Part shown: positions 7,834 to 14,767 of the stretch, piece after piece | Layout of the letters: every line of letters starts with the position of its first letter | Numbering within the stretch: position 1 is the first letter of the stretch | NCBI GenBank assembly: GCA_030685015.1 | Contig: JAUXWS010000072.1 | Span: 1-27,973 of the forward strand | Direction: 5' to 3' | DNA length: 27,973 bases | Source: a bacterium | GTDB lineage: Bacteria > CAIWAD01 | Notes under the pieces: generated by a model | Seen by the model: the letters and a program-made list of their open reading frames with translations, nothing else | Database searches by the model: none | What the model was told of the DNA's origin: nothing | Translations under genes and position numbers: made by a program

Positions 7834-9609
7834 ATGACCCGCCCATCCCTGCGACCCCTCCGAACCATCGCCGTCCTGAGCCTGATCCTGGCCGCTCACG
7901 CGCCGCCGGCCCGCTGTCTTCCCCGCGCCGCCGAACTGGATGACCACATCCTGGATAGCCCCCTCGTGCCAGGACTGGTGCCGGCCCTGGGCACCGCCTG
8001 GCTGTTGGACCCGCACTGCCCGCCCCCGCCGGCGGCCTGGCCCCTGCCCCGACACGTCTGGCGGAACGCGCCGTCCACCCCCACCCTTTCCTGGCTGTCC
8101 CGCGCCCGCCCCTGGTCCCGGCCCGATGATGCGGCAGCGGCGCGGGGATTGCTGGCGATCCGAAGTGGAGACTTCGCGGCGGCGCTGGATCCCCGCCTCG
8201 AGCTGGCGACCTGGCGCCTGGACGGCGACGCCGATGGCTCCCTCGACGAGGCAGGGAACGGCCTCGACGCGGAGGCGGTCTGGGCCGGGCGGGCGGCCTT
8301 CTGGCTGCATGTGCGGGACATGGGCCTGGAGGGCGATCTGGACCGGCGCGACCACCCCCTTTGGCGCGAGGATGACCGCTGGCTGTGGGAGGAAAGCCGG
8401 GACGGCACCCTGACCCATGACGAAAGCCGGGCTGGCGCCACCCTCTGGGGGCAAGCCGGCGCCACCTCAACCTGGCAGATCTCCCTGGGCAGCGACCATC
8501 TGCATTGGGGAACAGGCTCCGGCCGCAGCGTCCTGATCAGGGGCGAGGAGGCGCCCGCTGTCTCCCACCTGCGGCTCAGTCTCGAAAGCGGCCGCCTCAG
8601 CCTGCTGCAGATCGTGGGCGAACTGTCCAGCGGCGAGGCGGGGACCCTGGTGCCCAACCCCCAGAATCCGGCCGATCCCAAGGTCCTGCCCCGGGAGAAA
8701 TGGCTGGTGGCCCATCGCCTGGAATGGCGCGGCGACCAGCTGGCGCTGGGCCTGGGCGAGGCGGTGGTGGTGGGGGATCGTCGCCCCGGCCCGGGCTACC
8801 TGGTGCCGGCCGGCTTTCTCTGGAGCCAGCAGCACGCCCAGGGCGACCTGGACAACACCCTGCTCTTCGCCGACCTGCGCTGGCGCCTGCCCGCCCGCCT
8901 GCCTGGCGCCTGGATGCTGTCCGGCGAGCTGGCCGTGGACGACTACACCCTGGGTGAGTGGGGCCGCGCGCTGGAGGGACAGCGCACCGCCTCGCGGATC
9001 GCCCTCGACGGCTGCCCGCTTCCCGTCTGGCGGCGCGGGGACGGCCGCATGGGCGGCATGAGACTTGGCTCCCTGGCCCTGCCCGGGCTGGGCTGGCTGG
9101 GGATCCAGCACACGCGGGCGCGGCCCTACTTCGGCGCACATCGCTGGCAAGTCAGCCAATGGAGCCACGGCCGTGCCTCCCTGGGACCCTTCGAAGACCC
9201 CAACACGCGGGCCACGGAATGGCGCTGGCGCCATGAATGGAATGCCGACCGGCCCCTCGTCTTGCCCGGCCTGCGTGCCGATCCCCTCATCCTGATTTCG
9301 GCGAACCACTTCCATCTGGTGCATGGCGCCAACCCCATGGGACGCAATGTGGGGGGCGACCGTGGATTGGCCCATCGGGAGGGAATGGACGCGGATGAGG
9401 CGCCCTTCCTGGCCGGGCATCTGGAGAAGCGCCGCGGCATGGAGCTGGGCTGCTCGATGGGCCTGCTTCTGGCGACCACGTCCGGCCGCGATCTGGGCGT
9501 GCTCCGGCTGGAGGCGGACTGGATCCAGTGGCGGCGCGAGGGGGAGGAGGCCGCCACCCGGGTCGAAGGCCTCAGCTCCTGGCGGCTGAGCTGGGCGCGC
9601 CCCTTCTAA
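7834..9609 (+). CDS. Exported protein, probable Wzi-like outer-membrane beta-barrel
   Basis: The 591-residue protein begins with a basic N-terminus and hydrophobic stretch (TIAVLSLILAAHAPPARC), consistent with a signal peptide. The body is rich in alternating and aromatic residues and ends in ...LSWARPF; a terminal Phe is typical of outer-membrane barrels. Segments such as LGSDHLHWGTGSGRSVLIRG, LVAHRLEWRGDQLALGLGE and GDLDNTLLFADLRWRL resemble the capsule-assembly Wzi family, a barrel that anchors surface polysaccharide. This is by remembered pattern, not a search. The ATG at 7834 is chosen for the signal peptide. An in-frame ATG at 7777 would add 19 polar residues, and neither has a good Shine-Dalgarno. 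The gene is divergent from the 782-aa secreted protein. It is a stand-alone gene here, without capsule genes nearby. Confidence 0.65.
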   Translation: MTRPSLRPLRTIAVLSLILAAHAPPARCLPRAAELDDHILDSPLVPGLVPALGTAWLLDPHCPPPPAAWPLPRHVWRNAPSTPTLSWLSRARPWSRPDDAAAARGLLAIRSGDFAAALDPRLELATWRLDGDADGSLDEAGNGLDAEAVWAGRAAFWLHVRDMGLEGDLDRRDHPLWREDDRWLWEESRDGTLTHDESRAGATLWGQAGATSTWQISLGSDHLHWGTGSGRSVLIRGEEAPAVSHLRLSLESGRLSLLQIVGELSSGEAGTLVPNPQNPADPKVLPREKWLVAHRLEWRGDQLALGLGEAVVVGDRRPGPGYLVPAGFLWSQQHAQGDLDNTLLFADLRWRLPARLPGAWMLSGELAVDDYTLGEWGRALEGQRTASRIALDGCPLPVWRRGDGRMGGMRLGSLALPGLGWLGIQHTRARPYFGAHRWQVSQWSHGRASLGPFEDPNTRATEWRWRHEWNADRPLVLPGLRADPLILISANHFHLVHGANPMGRNVGGDRGLAHREGMDADEAPFLAGHLEKRRGMELGCSMGLLLATTSGRDLGVLRLEADWIQWRREGEEAATRVEGLSSWRLSWARPF

Positions 9610-9645
9610 GCCGCGTCACGCTTTGCCACATTGCGGCCCGTCCTT

Positions 9646-9717
9646 TACCCCGTGGTGTAATTGGCAACACCTCAGGTTTTGGTCCTGATGTTCCTGGTTC
9701 GAGTCCGGGCGGGGTAG
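9646..9717 (+). tRNA. tRNA-Gln(TTG)
   Basis: Cloverleaf with acceptor stem TACCCCG/CGGGGTA, anticodon stem TCAGG/CCTGA and loop TTTTGGT giving anticodon TTG (reads CAA). The T-arm contains CTGGTTCGAGTCCGG, and the discriminator is G at 9717, as usual for glutamine tRNAs. CCA is not encoded. It lies 36 bases after the Wzi-like gene with no clear own promoter, so it may be co-transcribed. The discriminator base is also the first base of a perfect palindrome. Confidence 0.94.
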
Positions 9718-9744
9718 TAGGGACACGCCATGGCGTGTCCCTAC
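9717..9744. repeat. Perfect 28-bp intergenic palindrome
   Basis: GTAGGGACACGCCA and its exact reverse complement TGGCGTGTCCCTAC adjoin with no spacer, giving a 28-bp perfect palindrome immediately after the tRNA-Gln body. Short perfect palindromes of the GTAGGG...CCCTAC type are dispersed in many environmental bacterial genomes. The stop codon of the decayed FN3-like frame (9741-9743, minus) lies in the right arm. It may double as a tRNA-Gln transcript end, but there is no T-tract. Confidence 0.85.
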
Positions 9745-9974
9745 GTCCAGCAGTCGCTGTCCCATCCCTCGCAGCGGGCTCGCACCTGGAAGACCCGCGT
9801 CATGGGCGGATCCGCCGCCACCATCCATTCCAGCTCCCCGGTCGTGGCCAGGACCGTGGCCCCACCCCAGGGCGAATCCAGCTCCAGCACATCGTAGACC
9901 AGGGCGCCGGGCACAGCCGTTCACCACAGCCTGAGTTGGGGGTCTCCGGCTCCCGTCACCAGCTCGATGATCAG
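9741..9974 (-). pseudogene. Decayed FN3-like domain, broken extension of the laminin-B-like protein
   Basis: One reading frame on the minus strand, entered by a one-base shift at the stop codon of the 9971-10792 gene, encodes about 77 residues: LIIELVTGAGDPQLRLW, an in-frame TGA (9921-9923), then TAVPGALVYDVLELDSPWGG and FQVRARCEGWDSDCWT, stop. It parallels the C-terminal domain of the neighbouring protein almost step by step: LQLSWTPVPGAGVYEILLLETPWGRG ends there with FRVKARCD. I read it as a tandem paralogous FN3-like domain now disconnected by a frameshift and a nonsense codon. It has no start codon or Shine-Dalgarno of its own. A sequencing or assembly error at the two lesions is the alternative. 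Confidence 0.6.
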
Positions 9975-10792
9975 TCGCAGCGCGCCTTGACCCTGAAGGC
10001 GCCCACCTGGTCGCCGCTGGCCGGCCCGGTCCAGATGGTGTCGCTGGTGATGGCCAGGCTTTGCCCCCGACCCCAGGGCGTCTCCAGCAGCAGGATCTCA
10101 TAGACCCCGGCACCCGGCACCGGCGTCCAGGACAACTGCAGGAAGGGCTCCTCCGCCACGACGAGCACCCCGGCGCCAAGCGACGGCACGGCCAGGGTGG
10201 GGCAGGGACCCCACAGACGGACGGAGTCCAAATGGGTCCGCTCGCTGGTGCCGGCGCCGTACTCGGCCACGATGTAAAGCGCTTCAAGATCAGCCATGAT
10301 GTCCGCGAACAGCGCGTCGTTCACCGGGCCGCCTCCTTCCTGGCGAAAGGTGGCGGCGGTCAATGGCACGCTGTAGGTGGTCCACTGGACACCCGGCACG
10401 GCAATGTCGCCCAGCAGGGTGTGGTCCGGACTGGCCAGGATGACCAGGGCCTCGTCGCTGTAATCCTGCTGGGTGGAGCGCAGGGCGAACTCCAGACGAC
10501 CTCCCACATAGTGCTGGGCGTTGTTCAAGGCCTCGGCCGGCATGCAGAAGGCGAAAGTGTTGGGGCCGGGATCGCTGCGGAAGACCTGACCGCCCGGGAA
10601 GCCTTGGGCGGAACTGTGCGATAGACTTGTATAAGCGAGGGGCGGATGGTAGGGTCCGCCCTGGGTCAGGTCGGCCACCAGCCAGCCCTCCGAGTCCGAG
10701 TCAAAGCCCCAGGCCTGGACCGCCTCCGCCCCTTTGCCGACCAGCAGCAGCATGGCGCCGATGCCGACCACCTGAATCAAGCTCTGCCTCAT
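9971..10792 (-). CDS. Secreted laminin-B-like domain protein with C-terminal FN3-like module
   Basis: The 273-residue protein has a signal peptide (MRQSLIQVVGIGAMLLLVG to about residue 25). Residues about 28-195 show the layout of a laminin IV type B-like domain: WGFDSDSEGWLV at the start, YVGGRLEFALRS, then EALVILASPDHTLL, VQWTTYSVPL, and finally THLDSVRLWGPC. The rest is an FN3-like module (LQLSWTPVPGAGVYEI) ending FRVKARCD. It is probably an extracellular binding protein; no enzymatic motif is seen. The ATG at 10792 is chosen because it begins the signal peptide and follows AGGGGGG. The frame is open to 10885 without signal-like sequence. The native 3' end may have been longer: a second, disrupted FN3-like domain follows directly at 9741-9974. 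Confidence 0.8.
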   Translation of the reverse strand: MRQSLIQVVGIGAMLLLVGKGAEAVQAWGFDSDSEGWLVADLTQGGPYHPPLAYTSLSHSSAQGFPGGQVFRSDPGPNTFAFCMPAEALNNAQHYVGGRLEFALRSTQQDYSDEALVILASPDHTLLGDIAVPGVQWTTYSVPLTAATFRQEGGGPVNDALFADIMADLEALYIVAEYGAGTSERTHLDSVRLWGPCPTLAVPSLGAGVLVVAEEPFLQLSWTPVPGAGVYEILLLETPWGRGQSLAITSDTIWTGPASGDQVGAFRVKARCD

Positions 10793-11226
10793 GGTCCCCC
10801 CTATTGCTGTATTGACGTTCCCATCACAGCTGGGGGGAGCAAAGGGCGCGCCATTTGCCGCACTCAATATCCTGTTGAGTTTCAATCACTTTCTCTTGCC
10901 GAAGGGCTGACGCGGCGGACAATTGATCACGACTGTCGGAATTTGGACAATACTTCGGGGCCAAGCCAACGCTTATTCCCTTCTTGGCATAGTCAAAGTG
11001 TAGCGAATACATAAACTGATCTGATCGCCTCGCATGGGGACGGTGCTCGCGTAGGGTTCTTGATGACTGCCACGGGGGGCGCCTGGGCATGAGGCAAGCT
11101 CAGGCAGGGAGGATGTTTCGAACTGGGGACCCGGTGGTCCAGCATGGCAGGTCCTGCCACGGCGTGGCCGGACCCGCCGACGGAGGAGGAAGGCCACGGC
11201 TCCCGCTAGACCGCCTCCGGGATCGA
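10793..11226. other. Intergenic region without a supported gene
   Basis: This stretch lies between the start of the laminin-B-like gene and the end of the dual-receiver protein gene, both on minus. The half near 10860-11030 is noticeably AT-richer and should hold the promoter of the laminin-B-like gene, but I find no TAnCTTG element or clear -35/-10 pair. Two small inverted repeats occur: GGACC-CGGT-GGTCC (11127-11140) and TGGCAGG-T-CCTGCCA (11145-11159). They could belong to a transcript end for the 11227 gene but lack T-tracts. Short open frames here look unselected. Confidence 0.6.
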
Positions 11227-14175
11227 TCAGGCCGGCGCCGGGCGCAGGATGACGCCGCTGCGGCTGCGCGCGTTCATCAGCACACAGAGCGGCTGCTCCA
11301 GACGAAGGTGTCGGACGTGACCCCGCTCCTGAAAGGTCGGCTGTCCCAGCAGCCAGTCCCAGTCCAACTCGCCCTCCCCTTGCTGCGGATTGACGGTGAA
11401 ATAGCCGATCCCCAGCGCCGTCAGGTTCTGGAAGAAATGCGAACCCTGGGATGGCGTGACGATCAGGTCGCGGAAACCGGCCTCGACGATGACCCGCACC
11501 CCCGAGATCTGATCCCAACTGACCGGGATGCCCAGCCACGGATCGGAGCTGCCCCAGCGCCCCACGCCCACCAGCAGGAAGGGGCGCTGCTCCTGGACAA
11601 GCGTGCGGTTGAAGTCGCCCACGGCAGCCGCCACCTCGCGGCTGTGGCGACGCTCGAAGCGTTCCACGTCCACCACCAGCAGGTCGTGGATGTCGTCCAG
11701 GCGACCCGCGCCCAGCACCGAGCTGCTTCGGCAGATGACCCGGGCGGGATCCACCTCCAGGTTCAGCTCATCCAGCTCCTGGGAAAGGACCATGGGCCGC
11801 ATCTGGAGGACGCTGAACTCCATCGTCTCGCCGCCCGTAGGGAAGAGATTGACGGCGAACTCCAGCTCGACGGGCCGGCTCATGCCACGGGAGCCCACCC
11901 GCAGCAGACGGGAGATGATCTCGGCCAGCGGGAAGAGATCGTGCTTGAGGACGGGCGCGAAACTGACGAAGCGGGCCCCCGGCCGCGACAGGCCGTCGTA
12001 GACGGCGTCGTTCTCCGGGCTGTAGACGGATCCCACCCAGGCCAGGGTGCCGTCCCGCTCGGCCTGGTCCAGCTCAAGCGTCTCAAGCTCCGTGCCTTCG
12101 GTGGCGCCCACATGGCTGTCCCCGGTGAGGCGCAGGGCGTAGAACTGCTTCTGCCCGTACTGCAGCGCCTCGCCGGCGTGCATGAACATGCCAAGATGGC
12201 GCGGATAGCGGGGACAGAAGCGCACCGTCTCGGCGCCCTCGGAGACAAGATGGCCCAATCCAAGAGCCACGCTGGCCACCCCGTCTCGATCCATGGCCGG
12301 CGCTGTTGGATAGAAGTTGGTCGAGCGGGCCGTGCCGCTGATGGCCGGGTAGAAGTGGTCGCCATGGCGCGCCCCCTGCAGGCGCTGGATGATGACCGCC
12401 ATCTTTTCCTCCTCCATGCGGTAGGGCGTGGAGCGCATGTAGCTCTTGGCCGCCTGGCAGTAGGTGGACGCGTAGACCAGCTTGATGGCGTCGATCAGCT
12501 CGCGCAGGCGCTGCTCGTGGTCCGCGGAGCTGTTGGGCAGCATGATGGTGCGGTAGATGCCGGCGAAGGGCTGGTACTGGCTGTCCTCCAGCAGGCTGCT
12601 CGAGCGCACGGCGAGCGGCCCGTCGAGCAGTTCGACCACGTGGCGCAGGTCGATCTGGAAGAGCGGCGGGAAGATGGCCGCCAGGAAGCGCTGGCGGATC
12701 TGCTCGTCGACGTCGCAGTCCAGGGCGAAGTCCTGCAGGTCGCCCAGCTCCACGAACTGGTCGAAGACCTCCGTGCAGAGCACGACGGCGGGGGGGATGG
12801 CCACGCGGATGCCCGGCCAGCGCTCCCCCAGGTCGCCCAGGGAGAGCAGGTGGCGCACGAAGGAGAGGCCCCGCGCCTTGCCGCCCATGGAGCCTTTGCC
12901 GATCTGGGCCAGGCTGTTGCGCGGATCGAAGGTCTCGGGATGGAATTCGCTGACGATGCCGCGCGTGCGGTCCAGGCGGTAATCGCCCAGGGCCTCGATC
13001 AGGTAGTGGCGCATGGCTTCCAGCGAAGGGAATTCGTTGACGCGGCGCGGCTCCAGCAGGCGCGAGAGGCCGAACTCGGTGCGCGCCTTCAGCCACTTCG
13101 AGAAATGGCCGCGCTCGGCATGGAAGCGCAGGCTCTCCTCGGGCACCGTCTCCAGGGCGCGCTCCAGGGCGTGCAGGTCCCGCGCCCGGCCGATGGGCGT
13201 GCCGTCGGGCAGGCGGAAGACGAAGTCCCCGAAACCAAAGTTGTCCCGCATGAAGCCGCGCACGTCGCGCAGGAGGTTGCGGCTGTTCTTGCGCACCGCC
13301 CCCACCCCCAGCTGCTCGCCCAGCTCCAGCACGTGGGGTTGGTTGGACTGCAGGAGGATGGGCAGCTCCGGGCTGCGGGCGCGCACCGCCCGGATCAGAT
13401 GCAGGCCGGCGTCGGGGTCCACCTCCCCGGCGCGCGGGAACTCGAGGTCGGTGATGATGCCCAGCAGGTTCTCCCGGTGCGCCTCGAAATCGCGCCAGGC
13501 CTCCTCGTAGGTGCGGGCCAGGAGGATCTTGGGCCGCGCCCGCATGCGGATCACCTTGTGGGCCAGGTTTAGCCCCTCGTCCATCAGCCGGTGGGCCTGC
13601 TGGACGATCTCCTTGTAGATGGCGGGCAGATAGCTGCTGTAGAAGCGGACGTTGTCCTCCACGAGGATGACCGACTGGACGCCCATCACGCGGGAGTCCT
13701 GCTCCACGTTGAGGCGGTCCTCCACCAGCTTGACGATGGCGATGAGGATGCGGAAATCTCCCTGCCAGACGAAGACATGGTCGATCAGGTCCGCCTCGGG
13801 GCCCCCCAGCAGCGGGGCGAGGTGCCGGGCATCGTAGGCCAGAAGGATGACCGGGATCGTGATGCCCGCCCCGCGCAGCTCCCGCACCAGCTGCAGGACA
13901 TGCATGTCGCCCACGTTGACCGTGAGCAGGATCATGTCGCAGGGCTGCCCCGCCTTGAGGGTCTCCAGGGCCTTGCCGGCCCGGGAGACGCGGGTGATCT
14001 TGGGGGCGTGCACCAGGTTGAGACTGGCGAATTCGCTGGCGATGAGATCCTGCAGCTGGCCGTCCTGGGCCAGTAGGAAGGCGTCGTAAAGGCTGGCGAC
14101 GAGCAGGATCTCCGACACCCGGTGCTGGATCAGCTCCTGGAAGCCGGCGATGTGGTCGAAGCGGTTGCGGGTCAT
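11227..14175 (-). CDS. Dual receiver-domain protein with PPDK/PEP-synthase-type ATP-grasp domain
   Basis: The 982-residue protein combines signalling and nucleotide-binding modules. Residues about 20-150 form a receiver-like fold whose acidic pocket is lost (DMILLTVNVGDM, no Asp at the acceptor position). Residues about 165-310 form a second receiver with an apparently intact site: Glu173-Asp174 (LVEDN), acceptor Asp243 (IITDLEFP) and Lys296 (AVRKNS). From about 420 a PPDK/PEP-synthase N-terminal ATP-grasp domain follows: Lys433 in KGSMGGKARGLSFV, PLAVRSSSLLED, and VLQMRPM near its end. The usual phosphohistidine swivel domain and PEP/pyruvate TIM barrel are absent. A distinctive tail carries VGVGRWGSSDPWLGIPV and TPSQGSHFFQNL. 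Similar proteins are annotated in Bacteroidota as PEP/pyruvate-binding proteins of unknown function. The start has GAGGAG upstream and a TACCTTG element at 14217-14223. Confidence 0.85.
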   Translation of the reverse strand: MTRNRFDHIAGFQELIQHRVSEILLVASLYDAFLLAQDGQLQDLIASEFASLNLVHAPKITRVSRAGKALETLKAGQPCDMILLTVNVGDMHVLQLVRELRGAGITIPVILLAYDARHLAPLLGGPEADLIDHVFVWQGDFRILIAIVKLVEDRLNVEQDSRVMGVQSVILVEDNVRFYSSYLPAIYKEIVQQAHRLMDEGLNLAHKVIRMRARPKILLARTYEEAWRDFEAHRENLLGIITDLEFPRAGEVDPDAGLHLIRAVRARSPELPILLQSNQPHVLELGEQLGVGAVRKNSRNLLRDVRGFMRDNFGFGDFVFRLPDGTPIGRARDLHALERALETVPEESLRFHAERGHFSKWLKARTEFGLSRLLEPRRVNEFPSLEAMRHYLIEALGDYRLDRTRGIVSEFHPETFDPRNSLAQIGKGSMGGKARGLSFVRHLLSLGDLGERWPGIRVAIPPAVVLCTEVFDQFVELGDLQDFALDCDVDEQIRQRFLAAIFPPLFQIDLRHVVELLDGPLAVRSSSLLEDSQYQPFAGIYRTIMLPNSSADHEQRLRELIDAIKLVYASTYCQAAKSYMRSTPYRMEEEKMAVIIQRLQGARHGDHFYPAISGTARSTNFYPTAPAMDRDGVASVALGLGHLVSEGAETVRFCPRYPRHLGMFMHAGEALQYGQKQFYALRLTGDSHVGATEGTELETLELDQAERDGTLAWVGSVYSPENDAVYDGLSRPGARFVSFAPVLKHDLFPLAEIISRLLRVGSRGMSRPVELEFAVNLFPTGGETMEFSVLQMRPMVLSQELDELNLEVDPARVICRSSSVLGAGRLDDIHDLLVVDVERFERRHSREVAAAVGDFNRTLVQEQRPFLLVGVGRWGSSDPWLGIPVSWDQISGVRVIVEAGFRDLIVTPSQGSHFFQNLTALGIGYFTVNPQQGEGELDWDWLLGQPTFQERGHVRHLRLEQPLCVLMNARSRSGVILRPAPA

Positions 14176-14216
14176 GAAGGCTCCTCAGCAGACCTGAAGG
14201 TTGCATCGGCCGGGAG

Positions 14217-14223
14217 CAAGGTA
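14217..14223 (-). promoter_or_regulatory. TACCTTG -7/-10-like element of the dual-receiver gene
   Basis: CAAGGTA on the plus strand reads TACCTTG on minus, ending 41 bases before the ATG at 14175, in the 89-base gap after the VOC gene. It matches the window's TAnCTTG pattern. No good -35 hexamer is visible. It suggests the gene can be transcribed independently of gdhA and VOC. Confidence 0.42.
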
Positions 14224-14264
14224 GCACGAGGACGGGGCCGGACCTGCCTGGTCCCTCCGTGCGC

Positions 14265-14639
14265 TCATGGCCGGCCGGCGAATTCCAGGCGGTTGCCGTC
14301 GGGATCGGCCACGGCGAACATGGCGAAGGCGGGGCTGAACTCGATGTAGGGCATCAGCACATGCAGACCGGCGGCGGAGAGGGCCGCCCAGCCGGCCCTG
14401 ACGCTCTCCAGGCCGAAGCAGGGGCAGATCTCGGCGGAGGGCGGCTCCGGCTCCATGTCCCGGGGGGCGCGCCCCGCCTCCAGGTAGAGCGTGGCCCCGC
14501 CGCCTTCCAACAGCAGGCCGGGCGGCATCCCGCCCGCCTCGGTGAAACCGAAATGCGTCGTGTAGAAGTCGCGGGCGCCGGCCAAGTCGCTGACGTAGAC
14601 GGCCAGGACGTGGAGCTGGGTGACCTGGACGGTGGACAT
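14265..14639 (-). CDS. VOC superfamily (glyoxalase/bleomycin-resistance-like) protein
   Basis: The 124-residue protein is a single vicinal-oxygen-chelate unit. It begins VTQLHVLAVYVSDLAGARDFYTTHFGF, the beta-alpha start with a candidate metal ligand His10, contains ATLYLEAGR, and ends VADPDGNRLEF with candidate ligand Glu119. Such proteins include glyoxalase I, dioxygenases and drug-binding proteins; nothing here decides the substrate. It lies 128 bases downstream of glutamate dehydrogenase on the same strand, beyond a putative terminator, and 89 bases before the dual-receiver gene. The ATG at 14639 follows GAGGGA at good spacing. Confidence 0.88.
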   Translation of the reverse strand: MSTVQVTQLHVLAVYVSDLAGARDFYTTHFGFTEAGGMPPGLLLEGGGATLYLEAGRAPRDMEPEPPSAEICPCFGLESVRAGWAALSAAGLHVLMPYIEFSPAFAMFAVADPDGNRLEFAGRP

Positions 14640-14710
14640 GGCATTCCCTCAATTCAAGCAGGCGCATGGATTGTCCCCGGTGATGGCGCCGGATCACCCC
14701 CGCGGATGAG

Positions 14711-14745
14711 AACTGAAACGGCGCCCTCCTGGCGGGGGGCGCCGT
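14711..14745 (-). terminator. Probable terminator of glutamate dehydrogenase
   Basis: A 12-bp stem (one T-G wobble) at 14718-14729 and 14734-14745 closes a TGGC tetraloop. On the minus strand it lies about 22 bases after the gdhA stop (14768) and is followed by TTCAGTTCTC, a weak T-tract. Confidence 0.6.
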
Positions 14746-14767
14746 CGGGTCATGCCCTGGATGATCC

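Noticed and set aside
9921-9923. In-frame TGA read as Trp or selenocysteine
   Set aside because: Other genes here end at TGA (for example the protease and citrate synthase), and the same frame also needs a frameshift to join the upstream gene. Gene decay explains it better.
11105-11140. Possible tRNA on the minus strand (a TTCGAAA T-loop-like sequence)
   Set aside because: The bases flanking the loop do not form a T-stem, and no acceptor or anticodon stem can be found at the right distance.
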